From positions 23,594 to 87,593 of the forward strand of contig NZ_JABJXU010000012.1 of NCBI RefSeq assembly GCF_013155265.1: 64,000 nucleotides of DNA, written 5' to 3'. Positions 1 to 9,068 of the stretch are shown here, piece by piece. The first letter of the stretch is position 1; every line of letters starts with the position of its first letter. The DNA is from Enterococcus sp. MMGLQ5-1. Its GTDB lineage: Bacteria; Bacillota; Bacilli; Lactobacillales; Streptococcaceae. Under the pieces are notes generated by a model that did not search any database, had not been told where the DNA came from, and saw only the letters and a program-made list of their open reading frames with translations. The position numbers and the translations under genes were made by a program.

Positions 1-85
1 CGTTGACTAATCGTTGTCGCATTGTCCCCCGTAAATTACGAACAATTAAAAGGGAGTTAGGACTTTTGTCCCAACCCCTTTTAAT
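1..85 (+). repeat. Right part of MITE-like dispersed repeat, family 1
   Basis: This stretch is about 90% identical by eye to the reverse complement of 15614-15692, and its end matches 29704-29766. It carries the shared blocks GTCGCATTGTCCCCC and TAAATTACGAACA. It ends in a hairpin, TTAGGAC-TTTT-GTCCCAA, set inside AAAAGGG/CCCCTTTT, which would also terminate transcription from either side. The left end lies outside the window. Confidence 0.7.
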
Positions 86-90
86 AATAA

Positions 91-1395
91 CTATTCCGAC
101 CGCAATGCTTCGATTGGATCTAAGCGGCTGGCTTTTCTTGATGGTAATGTACCGGCTAAGAAGGCAATCAGCATAATTACACCCATTACAATTAAACATG
201 AGCTCAAATTGAATTTGATTAAATCAAAGGCTGGTAAATCCTTCAAGAATGTTTGACCTGCAATATTATTAATAACTGAGCCAATACCAAAGGCACCAAG
301 CAAACCAAGCAATGAACCAAAGAAGCCAATCATGATTGCTTCAAAACTAAATAGAGCAAAAACCTTTCCTCTAGTTAGACCGAGTGCCTTCATCAAACCA
401 ATCTCTTGTTTGCGTTCTTGAACGGACATATAAAGCGTATTAATAATCCCAAAGGAAGCAGCAACTAGAGCGATCGCACCAAATAAGATTAATGCGCCTG
501 TAATCCCATTAACAACACCGGTTACCTGACCTAGCGCTTCTTCAAAGCCTTGTACCTGATAGCCATCTTTTTCCATTTCTTTTTTCAGCTGATCAACATC
601 ATCCTGACCCTGATAGTCCTTAATTTTAGCACCAACGTACATATACTTTGCTTTCATCTCAGCTGGTGCGTTCTTTTGATTAATTTCATAAATCTTATCG
701 TTTAAGCTTTTATTAATAATTGAGGCGCCGCCTGTATTTAATAATGATTTATTTGGCACAGCAACAACTGTTGCTTCTATATATTCAGTATTTTGATTCG
801 TATAATCATTAACGGCAATTGTCAGTTTTTGACCGATGATATTTTTATTGCTATAACCAAGATATTTCACATAGCTTTCATTAACCATAATTTGATAGTC
901 ATCAGACTTATTATCTAATAGCTTACCACTAATCAAGCTCAAATTTGGTTTACCAGATAGATAGGTTAAGCTAGCTTGATATTTCTTAGCAGATTTTCCT
1001 TCAATATATTGAATGTTCGTCGCCAAAGAAGGCTCAACATCCTTTAATTGACTATTTTCTTTTAATTTTGCCACGTCAGCTTCATCAAGATAGTTAATCT
1101 CTGTACCATTCATATAGCCAGCACTCGCATTTTGTTCATTTTCAGCTGAATACTCATCTGGTTCATCGGCATCCTCTTTTTCAGCTGCCTTATTAACTTT
1201 CATAATATTAATTTCGTCTTTTGTACCTACTGAGGCCATTTGTTTATCCACAAAATCATTAACGCCGACATTTAGCCCCATCGTAAGACTAATCGCAAAT
1301 GCGCCAATAAACACCGACAAAATAGTCAAAATTGTTCTTGCTTTACTGCGCATTAAATTAGAGGTTGCTGTTTTTATTAATTCAACTAAGTTCAT
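91..1395 (-). CDS. ABC transporter permease, MacB/FtsX type
   Basis: This 434-residue inner-membrane permease works with the ATPase encoded just upstream. One TM segment lies near residues 20-42. A long extracytoplasmic MacB-like domain follows (about 45-300), then three C-terminal TM segments (about 305-425) of the FtsX fold, with the typical stretch QERKQEIGLMKALG. Its ATG overlaps the ATPase stop by 4 bp (ATGA), indicating translational coupling. Such MacB/LolD pairs in Firmicutes export peptides or respond to envelope stress; the substrate cannot be read from the sequence. A repeat-borne terminator follows directly. Confidence 0.9.
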   Translation of the reverse strand: MNLVELIKTATSNLMRSKARTILTILSVFIGAFAISLTMGLNVGVNDFVDKQMASVGTKDEINIMKVNKAAEKEDADEPDEYSAENEQNASAGYMNGTEINYLDEADVAKLKENSQLKDVEPSLATNIQYIEGKSAKKYQASLTYLSGKPNLSLISGKLLDNKSDDYQIMVNESYVKYLGYSNKNIIGQKLTIAVNDYTNQNTEYIEATVVAVPNKSLLNTGGASIINKSLNDKIYEINQKNAPAEMKAKYMYVGAKIKDYQGQDDVDQLKKEMEKDGYQVQGFEEALGQVTGVVNGITGALILFGAIALVAASFGIINTLYMSVQERKQEIGLMKALGLTRGKVFALFSFEAIMIGFFGSLLGLLGAFGIGSVINNIAGQTFLKDLPAFDLIKFNLSSCLIVMGVIMLIAFLAGTLPSRKASRLDPIEALRSE

Positions 1396-2072
1396 GCTGA
1401 AACTACCTCCCCATCCTTAATCGTAATCTGACGACCAAATTTTTCCGCCAAATCATCATCATGGGTAACAGTAATCAACGTAATACCATGATTTTCATTT
1501 AAATCAAATAATATATTCTCAACAATCTCACTCGTTACTGAATCTAGGTTACCTGTTGGTTCATCCGCAAAAATTACCTGAGGATTATTGACCAAAGCTC
1601 TAGCAATACAAACCCGCTGTTTTTGACCACCTGATAAATCATTTGCTTTATTTTTAGCCTTGTCCTCTAGCTCAACCAGCTTTAAAACCTCCATTGCCTT
1701 TTCATTACGTTCACGTTTAGAAACACCAGCAATTTTCAAGGGTAATGCCACATTTTCTAAAACAGTTTGACTACCATTTAAGAAAAATTGCTGAAAAATA
1801 AAACCAAAGGTATCATTTCTAAGCTTTGACAATTCTTTTTCTTTAAACTTTGAAGTTTCTTGATCTGCAATTTTAAGACTACCCGAGGTCGGACGATCCA
1901 TTAATGATAAAATATGCATTAGGGTTGATTTACCACTACCTGATTTACCAATAATTGCTACACTTTCACCACGTTTAATCGCAATATCGACACCCTTTAA
2001 AGCAAAGAATTCACTCTCACCCTTGCCGTATTGCCGCTTAATCCCTTTGGCATTAATTATCAAATTTGTCAT
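1392..2072 (-). CDS. ABC transporter ATP-binding protein, LolD/MacB type
   Basis: This 226-residue nucleotide-binding domain has a Walker A (GKSGSGKST, about residue 42), the signature LSGGQKQR (about 146), Walker B VIFADEPTG and an H-loop TVTHD. It is the MacB/LolD class that pairs with the FtsX-like permease downstream. The SD AAAGGAGG precedes the ATG. The 68-bp gap to the ABC-2 permease gene upstream holds only a weak inverted repeat (2095-2112), so transcription from the GntR-controlled promoter may continue into this pair. Confidence 0.92.
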   Translation of the reverse strand: MTNLIINAKGIKRQYGKGESEFFALKGVDIAIKRGESVAIIGKSGSGKSTLMHILSLMDRPTSGSLKIADQETSKFKEKELSKLRNDTFGFIFQQFFLNGSQTVLENVALPLKIAGVSKRERNEKAMEVLKLVELEDKAKNKANDLSGGQKQRVCIARALVNNPQVIFADEPTGNLDSVTSEIVENILFDLNENHGITLITVTHDDDLAEKFGRQITIKDGEVVSA

Positions 2073-2140
2073 TTTTTTCCTCCTTTAAATCTAAGCTTAT
2101 CTTAATATAAGCGAGATAAAATCATTCTCAGGACCTACTT

Positions 2141-2887
2141 TTAAGTCAGCCTTTGTAGCTCTCTTTTGCGATTTAACAAATAGGTAATTACTAAATTAAT
2201 CAATGAAATTGTTAAAAATGTGATTATTAATGGCATTACTCTAAGCTGACCATCTGCACTAAGACCAATGATATTCTTAATACTAGTGACCACTTGATGC
2301 TTGGCAGCACTACTAAGGGATGAATAAATTGTGCCAAGTAAAAATGGCGTTAGAACCACTGCTGCACCAATTAGTAATTTAATAAGATTGCTAAATCGAT
2401 CAAAGAAAATACCAATTAATAGCCCTAAGCTACTAATCATAAAAATAATAACTAAGGTTAATAAATAACGCGCTAGCATATTAGTTGGCGCATACTGATC
2501 CACAATCACAAAAGAATAATTGAAATAATCTTTAAATAATAAATCAAATACCGCTTTAAATAAAAATGCCGAAATCACCACAACATTACTAATAATAAAA
2601 TTAGTGATTAAATTGCCCAAAAAGATATTGAAACGACTGACACCATTTTGAATACAGAGTTTAAAATCTGACCGTGCACCAATAATTGCTAAAATCATCG
2701 TGAATATTAACGCAGGAAATAGTAAGTCTGATTGAACCATCGTCTCACTATTAATTGATTGCTTACTGATAAAGAAAATGGTGACACCCGGCAGAACAAA
2801 TGAAAACCCCAAAAAATACAGATAATAAATGCCCAGAGAAATCAGTTGATACTTTAGACGATAAAAAATAGTTGCTTTTAATTTCAT
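2141..2887 (-). CDS. ABC-2 type membrane permease
   Basis: This 248-residue hydrophobic protein has about six TM segments and no recognised domain beyond the general ABC-2 permease layout. It is placed by context: its ATG shares one base with the stop of the ATPase upstream (TAATG), and a YtrA-type regulator leads the operon, as in the Bacillus ytr and many lactic acid bacterial bacitracin or envelope-stress transporters. The substrate is unknown. Confidence 0.75.
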   Translation of the reverse strand: MKLKATIFYRLKYQLISLGIYYLYFLGFSFVLPGVTIFFISKQSINSETMVQSDLLFPALIFTMILAIIGARSDFKLCIQNGVSRFNIFLGNLITNFIISNVVVISAFLFKAVFDLLFKDYFNYSFVIVDQYAPTNMLARYLLTLVIIFMISSLGLLIGIFFDRFSNLIKLLIGAAVVLTPFLLGTIYSSLSSAAKHQVVTSIKNIIGLSADGQLRVMPLIITFLTISLINLVITYLLNRKRELQRLT

Positions 2888-3744
2888 TAGTAAGTTCCTT
2901 TCCGCTTGGTTATCTGAACAAAATAATCTTGTAAATTAAGTGGACTGACTGTCAAACCATCTGGTACATTCTGCAATGGATAATCTTTGACATAATAAGT
3001 TACTAACCCACCAAGCTCATCCTGACCAATGATATCCATACCGTTTGTAAATTGAGTCACCATATCCTTTGCGCCACTAATTTTAACATTAGAGGTCTTA
3101 ATTGCCTCTGCGCTTACTTGCTCAATAATTTGACCGCTTTCTATGATAACCACTTCTTCAATCAATTTAGCGATTTCTTCAATTAAATGTGTAGAAATCA
3201 CAAAGGTTCTTGGTCGCTCGCTATAGGTTTCAATAAGTGTTCTATAAAATAAGTCTCGATGATTGGCATCCAAGCCAAGAACAGGCTCGTCTAAAAAAAT
3301 ATAATCAGCTGGAACTGATAATGCAACAATCAATTTTAAAATACTGCGGTAACCCGTTGATAATTTTCTAAAGGACAGCTTTTGCTTTAATTGAAAGGCA
3401 GTTGTCAAACGATTCGCCAAATCCCAATCAAAGTCACCATAAAACGATTCTGTAATTTTGAATATTTCCTTGACCTTGAGCGATTTAGTATATAAGTTAT
3501 CCTCACTCATCAAGAAAATTCGATTTTGTAGGGTCTCGTTTTCAATCAGGTTTTGACCATCCAAGGTGACGCAGCCTTCATTAGCAAAAATTCGTGCACT
3601 GATTACATTTAAAAGTGTACTTTTCCCTGCACCATTACGACCTAGAAGACCATAGATTGTTTCTGGCTTGAAATCTACTCGAATATCCTTTAAAATCTGT
3701 TGCTTTCGATAAGATTTTTGAATATTTTGGACTGCTAAACTCAT
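2887..3744 (-). CDS. ABC transporter ATP-binding protein, ABC-2 exporter type
   Basis: This 285-residue protein has Walker A GRNGAGKST (about residue 35), a variant signature LSTGYRS in place of LSGGQ, Walker B YIFLDEPVLG and an H-loop ISTHL. The C-terminal ~70 residues form an extra domain after the ATPase. The degenerate signature is usual for YtrB-like ATPases encoded beside a GntR regulator. It overlaps the regulator by 4 bp and the permease by 1 bp, so all three genes are translationally coupled. Confidence 0.88.
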   Translation of the reverse strand: MSLAVQNIQKSYRKQQILKDIRVDFKPETIYGLLGRNGAGKSTLLNVISARIFANEGCVTLDGQNLIENETLQNRIFLMSEDNLYTKSLKVKEIFKITESFYGDFDWDLANRLTTAFQLKQKLSFRKLSTGYRSILKLIVALSVPADYIFLDEPVLGLDANHRDLFYRTLIETYSERPRTFVISTHLIEEIAKLIEEVVIIESGQIIEQVSAEAIKTSNVKISGAKDMVTQFTNGMDIIGQDELGGLVTYYVKDYPLQNVPDGLTVSPLNLQDYFVQITKRKGTY

Positions 3745-4109
3745 AATTGATACCCTCTTTCTATTTGTTTCACTAATTCTTCTAACGAAATATTTAAGCG
3801 TTTTGCCTCAAAAATTAATTGACTGATTTCTTGATTAAAAAAATATTCTCTCTTTTCTGCCTGTAAGATTTGTCTAGCACCCTGTTTCACAAACATTCCA
3901 ATCCCTCGCTTTTTTTCAATTACTTGTTTTTCAACCAAAATATTCATACCCTTCAAAACAGTGGCCGGATTGATTTGAAATTGCTTGGAAATTTCGGTAG
4001 TTGACGGAATCTGCTGACCTTCCTTAAAAGCGCCACTTAATATTGCCTCTTCAATTTGCTCAGCAACCTGTTGAAATAATGGCAAGTGACTTGTTTCATC
4101 AAAATTCAT
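3741..4109 (-). CDS. GntR-family transcriptional regulator, YtrA type
   Basis: This 122-residue protein consists of a GntR winged helix (about residues 10-80; PLFQQVAEQIEEAI and the helix IPSTTEISKQFQINPATV) and a short C-terminal dimerisation helix pair. Lack of a large effector domain is the YtrA subfamily hallmark. It is the first gene of the ABC operon, so it likely represses its own promoter until a cell-wall-active compound or ligand releases it. A matching palindrome lies on the -10 box at 4197-4223. Confidence 0.88.
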   Translation of the reverse strand: MNFDETSHLPLFQQVAEQIEEAILSGAFKEGQQIPSTTEISKQFQINPATVLKGMNILVEKQVIEKKRGIGMFVKQGARQILQAEKREYFFNQEISQLIFEAKRLNISLEELVKQIERGYQL

Positions 4110-4196
4110 ATCTACCTCCTATCTTTTATTTTGACGTAGCATAGACATCACACCTATCTATAGTCTTTTCTAATATTTTTTCACAACCGCTTAATC

Positions 4197-4246
4197 GGTT
4201 AGTTACTTCACCAACTAACTATAAAACTAAAAATAAAATTTGTCAA
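4197..4246 (-). promoter_or_regulatory. Promoter with overlapping palindromic operator for the GntR/ABC operon
   Basis: Read on the minus strand there is TTGACA (4241-4246), exactly 17 bp, then TATAGT (4218-4223), a near-consensus sigma-A promoter. An inverted repeat, GTTAGTT (4198-4204) and AACTAAC (4213-4219), overlaps the -10 box and the start point. A bound dimer there would block initiation. The adjacent YtrA-type GntR protein is the obvious candidate; that assignment is inference. Confidence 0.75.
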
Positions 4247-4277
4247 TGATAAATAAAAAAAAATAAATAAAATACAA

Positions 4278-4320
4278 AAAAGCATCCTTTAGAAGAAAAA
4301 TACTTCTAAAAAATGCTTTA
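4278..4320. terminator. Hairpin downstream of pepO
   Basis: An inverted repeat AAAGCAT...TTAGAAG / CTTCTAA...ATGCTTT has A and T tracts on both sides. It lies just past the pepO stop, so it likely terminates pepO (minus strand). It could also act on the other strand. Confidence 0.7.
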
Positions 4321-4349
4321 AGAATAATTGACTATTATATTTTAAAATT

Positions 4350-6233
4350 TTACCAAATAATAACCCGGTTTTCAGGTTTTCGGTACATGCCATCACTCGA
4401 CTCTACGGCAAAGGTTTGATAAAATTCTTCAAAGTTTTGGGGCTGAATATTGGCCCGTAATTTTCCTGGCGCATGGACATCAACTGAAAGTAGCATTTGA
4501 CCATACTCTTGACGCACCTTGATGCGCCAAATTTCAGCCCACTGCATAAAGAAGGCTTTTAAATCAACATCTGCCTCTGTCTTAGCAGCTGTCAATGCTG
4601 CATTCATTCCACCATTATCTGCAATATTTTCCGAAACAATCAGCTTACCATTCACCTTGCGGTCAAAGATTTCCAAACCATCAAATTCTTCAATCATCGC
4701 CGCTTGCTTTGCTTCAAAAGCAGCCTTATCTGCATCTGTCCACCAATTATTCATATTACCGTATTCATCAAATAGCGCACCATTATTATCAAAGGCATGC
4801 GAAATTTCATGGGCAATGACCGCACCAATCCCACCGTAATTCGCCGAAGTGGACTGTTCAATGCTGTAAAATGGTGCTTGTAAAATAGCAGCTGGAAAGA
4901 CAATTTGATTTGAGGTTGGACTAAAGTAGGCATTCACCATATGTGCAGGCATATGCCATTCTTTACGATCAACCGGTTTGGTATATTTCGCATAATGCTC
5001 GGCAATCCGAATTTGAGAAATAGCGTCCGCATTTTCCAATAATGATAATTCTGACTTAACTGAAAATTGATGATAAATTTCTGGTAGCCGATCTGGAAAG
5101 CCTATCATCGGTTCCAGTTTATTTAATTTCAAAATGGCTTTGTCAATTGTCTCTTTAGTCAACCAATCATTCGCCGTTAAGCGTTCTTTGTAAACGGCTA
5201 TCATTTTTTGAGTCATCCGCAATACGTCTTGCTTTGCTTCATTACCAAAATACTTTTGCCCATAATACAGACCGACAACCTGTGAAAAGGTACTAGTTGC
5301 TAAATCATAAGCATGCTTGTCCTGTGCACGCGCTTTTTCAACACCACTCAGGGCACGGCTAAATTCACCACCGATTTGACGATATTCGTCTGATAGATAG
5401 CTTGAAAACGATAAAACTTGATTGGCAAGCATCCATGACTTAATCAATTGCCAGTTATCAGCATTGATGATTTGATTAAACTGTTCATAAAAACGAATCT
5501 CCTCAGTAATCACAAATTCTGGCGTTGTTTGAATTAGTTCTGATACTAATTGAGTAATTGGCACAGTCTGAATAGCCTTTGTAAAAGCTTGCCACTTTTG
5601 TGGTCGGTATAAATCAGCATAGCGAGCATTTTCCTCAGAGGTATTCACTACAGGCACAAGCAAGGCATCAAATGCTAATGTTTCATCAATAATTCGGCTT
5701 GCTTCAGCCGCTGAGTAACCAAATTTAGGCAATAGCTTAGCCAGCATTTCACGATAGACCTTCAATAGCTCAGCCTTGTTTGGATGCGCCTCAGCATAAT
5801 AGGTCGTATCTGGTAAAATCAAGCCTGGTGCACTAAAGTATAACGCATGAGTTAAAGTATTTTTCATATCCGGTTGCACAGAAAAGGTAAATGGGACTGG
5901 ATAACCTTCTAAAGTTAATTCTTTTAAGCTTTCAGAAAAGCTTGACCAATCTAATGCTTCAATTCGTTCAACAAAAGGTTGGGCAGGCGTCACAGCATTC
6001 CGATCACGCGTTTCAAAATCTCCCGCCTGATGATAAAATTGCAAAAATGCTTTAAACGGTGCATCATCACTAGCTTCGGGTTCTAAATCTTTAAAATCAG
6101 ACATCAACGTATCTTCTATATCAATCACTAATTGATCAAAGCTACCAATTCTTGGCTTATCTGCTGGTATTTCAGTCTCAGCAATCCACTCACCATTGAC
6201 ACTTTCAAATAAATCGTCTTGAATTCTAACCAT
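4350..6233 (-). CDS. pepO: M13 family zinc endopeptidase PepO
   Basis: This 627-residue neprilysin-type oligopeptidase cleaves internal bonds of short peptides. It has the M13 zinc motif HEISH (near residue 475) and the third-ligand motif ENIADNGG (near 535), and it ends with the M13 C-terminus ending in W. No signal peptide is visible, so it is intracellular like lactococcal and streptococcal PepO. Length equals that of lactococcal PepO. A good SD (GAGGTG) precedes the ATG. It is monocistronic between two hairpins. Confidence 0.95.
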   Translation of the reverse strand: MVRIQDDLFESVNGEWIAETEIPADKPRIGSFDQLVIDIEDTLMSDFKDLEPEASDDAPFKAFLQFYHQAGDFETRDRNAVTPAQPFVERIEALDWSSFSESLKELTLEGYPVPFTFSVQPDMKNTLTHALYFSAPGLILPDTTYYAEAHPNKAELLKVYREMLAKLLPKFGYSAAEASRIIDETLAFDALLVPVVNTSEENARYADLYRPQKWQAFTKAIQTVPITQLVSELIQTTPEFVITEEIRFYEQFNQIINADNWQLIKSWMLANQVLSFSSYLSDEYRQIGGEFSRALSGVEKARAQDKHAYDLATSTFSQVVGLYYGQKYFGNEAKQDVLRMTQKMIAVYKERLTANDWLTKETIDKAILKLNKLEPMIGFPDRLPEIYHQFSVKSELSLLENADAISQIRIAEHYAKYTKPVDRKEWHMPAHMVNAYFSPTSNQIVFPAAILQAPFYSIEQSTSANYGGIGAVIAHEISHAFDNNGALFDEYGNMNNWWTDADKAAFEAKQAAMIEEFDGLEIFDRKVNGKLIVSENIADNGGMNAALTAAKTEADVDLKAFFMQWAEIWRIKVRQEYGQMLLSVDVHAPGKLRANIQPQNFEEFYQTFAVESSDGMYRKPENRVIIW

Positions 6234-6341
6234 ATCTACACCTCAAATTCTAAAAAATTTATGCCTTCAAAACAGACATCTTAAAGATAATTGTAACACA
6301 GTCAGCAATAAAGACTGATTATTTAGTATGCAAAAAAACGG

Positions 6342-6383
6342 CAAAAATAAATAAGCTTAAGTAATCTAGCTTATTTATTTTTG
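6342..6383. terminator. Hairpin downstream of the M20 amidohydrolase gene
   Basis: A nearly perfect 16-bp inverted repeat (CAAAAATAAATAAGCT and its complement) has a 10-nt loop. It sits between the amidohydrolase stop and the pepO promoter region and would act as a rho-independent terminator for the amidohydrolase. Confidence 0.7.
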
Positions 6384-6406
6384 CTAACTATTGACGTCAA
6401 TTATTC

Positions 6407-7564
6407 CTATGATTGAAGCTCATCTAATAAGCGCTTGGCATTACTCACATAATATTCAACTGCAAAGGGCAACGCTGTATCATCTACCGTAAAATCGCTA
6501 TGATGCCAGCCCGGTGCATTTTCAGCACCATTCGTACCAATAAAGGCAAAGACACCGGGGACTTGCTCTTGGAAGGTTGCAAAATCCTCACCTGCATTAC
6601 TTGCTGGCGGTACAAAAACGTCGGCAAATTTTGAGGTTTCTTGGAAAACGATTTCAGTTAATTTTGGATCATTATTGGTGACATTTGGACCTAGAATCCA
6701 AGTAATCTCTGCTTCAACCTGATAAGCCTCAGCAAGATGTTCAACAATTTCATAAAAACGTTTTTTTACGAGTACGCGTGCTGCTTGATCAAAGCTTCTA
6801 ACAGTTCCTTCAAAAAAGCCTTCATCCGGTAAAACATTCCATGTATTGCCAGCCTCAATGTGTGTCACACTTAAAACAACCGCATCACGCGGCGAAACAT
6901 TTCGAGCAATAATCGTCTGCAATTGAGCAATAATTTGCGTTAAAGTAACAATCGTATCACGACCTAAATGCGGATCTGCCGCATGAGAGCCAACGCCTTT
7001 GATTTTAACGTAAAATTGATCAACAGCCGCCATAATGCCATTTGGCTTAATGCCAATCTCCCCTGCCTTAAACGCCGGATTATTATGAAAACCGATAATT
7101 GCTTGAACATCTGCTAAATGCCCATCTTCGATTACTTCTGCTGCACCCGTGTGAATTTCCTCAGCATGCTGAAAAATTAAACGAACCCGCCCATTTAATG
7201 ACGCTTCTTGTGCCTTTAATATTTTTGCTGCACCAAGTAAGCTTGTTTGATGAAAATCATGACCACAGGCATGCATCACGCCTTGATTAACAGAAGCGTA
7301 GGGTAAATTAGTTTTTTCTTCAATTGGCAATGCATCAATATCAGCACGTAAAGCAATCGTCGGACCTTTGGTGTCATCACCAATTTCTGCAATCACACCT
7401 GTTGGAAGCTTAGTTTGAATAATTTTAATATCTAACGCCTTTAAAGCAGCAGTTAGGCGCTTGGTTGTTTCAAATTCTTGACCTGATAATTCTGGATTTT
7501 GATGAACCAGATGCCTAAAAGCAACTAATTCATTATATAACGCTTCAGAAACGAGTTGAGTCAT
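6407..7564 (-). CDS. M20 family amidohydrolase (N-acyl amino acid / hippurate hydrolase-like)
   Basis: This 385-residue metal-dependent amidohydrolase shows HACGHDFH (about residue 95), the acidic pair in QHAEEIHTG, and a late metal ligand region AGEDFATF and GWHHSDF. A lid/dimerisation domain occupies about 175-275. It belongs to the AmhX/YxeP/HipO-type aminoacylase group that frees amino acids from N-acyl forms. The exact acyl substrate cannot be told. It is divergent from the accessory operon at 7878, with a shared 313-bp intergenic region. Confidence 0.88.
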   Translation of the reverse strand: MTQLVSEALYNELVAFRHLVHQNPELSGQEFETTKRLTAALKALDIKIIQTKLPTGVIAEIGDDTKGPTIALRADIDALPIEEKTNLPYASVNQGVMHACGHDFHQTSLLGAAKILKAQEASLNGRVRLIFQHAEEIHTGAAEVIEDGHLADVQAIIGFHNNPAFKAGEIGIKPNGIMAAVDQFYVKIKGVGSHAADPHLGRDTIVTLTQIIAQLQTIIARNVSPRDAVVLSVTHIEAGNTWNVLPDEGFFEGTVRSFDQAARVLVKKRFYEIVEHLAEAYQVEAEITWILGPNVTNNDPKLTEIVFQETSKFADVFVPPASNAGEDFATFQEQVPGVFAFIGTNGAENAPGWHHSDFTVDDTALPFAVEYYVSNAKRLLDELQS

Positions 7565-7640
7565 ATTAATAAATCTCCATTCTACTTATAAATGTTCAAG
7601 CTTTGTTTAGAAGCATTCTAACATAAATAAAATTAGTTAA

Positions 7641-7673
7641 GTGATAGATAAAGTCGAATATGTGATAGATAAA
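7641..7673. promoter_or_regulatory. Direct repeat pair GTGATAGATAAA
   Basis: Two identical 12-bp copies start at 7641 and 7662, 21 bp apart (two helical turns), between the amidohydrolase and the accessory operon. Spacing on one face of the helix suggests a regulator site. No regulator gene lies in the operon. The rest of 7565-7877 is AT-rich and holds no gene I can support. Confidence 0.4.
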
Positions 7674-7774
7674 ATGCATATCAGTCAATTAATAAACCTA
7701 AATGTGTATGTATAAACAATTGCAACGATGAATAATAAGAAAATAACCTAATTAATTAACTTTTGCTATCTGAA

Positions 7775-7793
7775 TGATAGTCAATGACTATCA
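7775..7793. promoter_or_regulatory. 19-bp perfect palindrome upstream of the amino-acid operon
   Basis: TGATAGTCA-A-TGACTATCA is a perfect inverted repeat with a single central base, about 80 bp upstream of the first gene of the rightward operon. This form is typical of a dimeric repressor or activator operator. No convincing -35/-10 pair could be fixed around it, so its role is inferred only. Confidence 0.45.
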
Positions 7794-7877
7794 AAGAATA
7801 GAATACTGGTATTATTAAGAATTTTTGAATTCTGATAAGATTACGTGAAAATAATAATTATGAAAGTATGATTTATA

Positions 7878-8369
7878 ATGACTGAAATTAAACGTTTAAC
7901 ACGTTACGATAGCCATGATTACTACAGCTTAATCCATTTGGCTTACCAATCAATCGATGCAAAAACAATTTCATTCGCTGCGGCTACTGAAAATGAAGCG
8001 GAGATGTCCCAATGGCTAGCTGAGCATTTAACCTATGGATTATTTGTACAAGATCAGCTTGTTTGTACGCTCTCAATTCGATTTCCATGGAGTAAGGCTA
8101 AAAGCATTACTGGCTACCCACATTTAGGGCGTTTTGCGACACATCCCGATTTTCAAGGTCATGGCTATGCCAAAAAATTACTAGCTTGGGTTGAAAAAAA
8201 CATTATCCAGGATCTACTACACTCACCCTACTTAACGCTTGGTACAGCTGAAAATCATCCGTGGCTGCGGCAGTTTTATGAAGCTCAAGGATTTATCGTT
8301 TATGACCGCCAAAAGCTAGCAAATAATAAGCATGTCACACTTTACTTCAAAAAAGAAATGGAGCTTTAA
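7878..8369 (+). CDS. GNAT-family N-acetyltransferase
   Basis: This 163-residue protein has the GNAT acetyl-CoA core: a beta strand around LGRFATHPDFQGHGYAKKLL (about residues 90-115, with the QGHGYA pyrophosphate loop) and a C-terminal FYEAQGF motif. It is the first gene of the accessory operon; its TAA directly abuts the ATG of the permease gene with no gap. The acceptor may be an amine or amino acid handled by the operon, but this is inference. The SD is weak. Confidence 0.85.
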   Translation: MTEIKRLTRYDSHDYYSLIHLAYQSIDAKTISFAAATENEAEMSQWLAEHLTYGLFVQDQLVCTLSIRFPWSKAKSITGYPHLGRFATHPDFQGHGYAKKLLAWVEKNIIQDLLHSPYLTLGTAENHPWLRQFYEAQGFIVYDRQKLANNKHVTLYFKKEMEL

Positions 8370-9038
8370 ATGATTGATTTAGGTTATTTAGTACAAGCAA
8401 TTACCGAAATAATCCCCTTTATCCCAGTAACATTATTAATATCGATTAGCGCAATGTTTTTTGCCATTATCTTAGGCATTATTATGGCGTTGCTCCGCAG
8501 ACAAAATAATAAAATTATCTCTTCTCTCGCTGGTCTTTATGTTTCGCTATTTCGTGGTTTTCCAACGGTTGTCCAGCTTTTCATTGTCTACTTCGGCTTG
8601 CCACAAATTTTTCCAGCCTTCAATTCGCTAAGTGCGATGTATGCGGTGATTATCACTTTCAGTTTTAAGGAATCTTCCTATCTAACCGAAATTTTCAGAG
8701 CAGGACTAGACTCTGTTGATCAAGGGCAAATTGAAGCTGGTCTGGCCATCGGTATGAAAAAATGGAAAATCTATCAAGAGGTGGTTTTTCCTCAAGCAAT
8801 TATCAATGCGTTACCCGGTACCACAAACACTTTTGTATCATTAGTCAAGGAAAGCTCATTAGCATTTACCTTAGGTATAACTGAATTATTTGCTGAAGGT
8901 AAGCTGATTGCTAGCTCAAATCTCAGATATTTTGAAACTTATTTGGCGGTTGGTTTAATTTACTGGTTCATGATTATTATTATTGGACGATTGGAAAATC
9001 TAGTTGAAAAAAGAATGTCGAAGGCTTATCAACGCTAA
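8370..9038 (+). CDS. Amino acid ABC transporter permease
   Basis: This 222-residue HisM/GlnP-type permease has about five TM segments and the conserved cytoplasmic EAA loop near residues 125-150 (EAGLAIGMKKWKIYQEVVFPQA). It belongs to the polar amino acid uptake family together with the ATPase (9069) and the lipoprotein binding protein (12022). It is the only permease in the cluster, so it probably works as a homodimer. It immediately follows the acetyltransferase. Confidence 0.92.
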   Translation: MIDLGYLVQAITEIIPFIPVTLLISISAMFFAIILGIIMALLRRQNNKIISSLAGLYVSLFRGFPTVVQLFIVYFGLPQIFPAFNSLSAMYAVIITFSFKESSYLTEIFRAGLDSVDQGQIEAGLAIGMKKWKIYQEVVFPQAIINALPGTTNTFVSLVKESSLAFTLGITELFAEGKLIASSNLRYFETYLAVGLIYWFMIIIIGRLENLVEKRMSKAYQR

Positions 9039-9068
9039 ATCCATCATATTTAATCCGAGGAGGAAATA

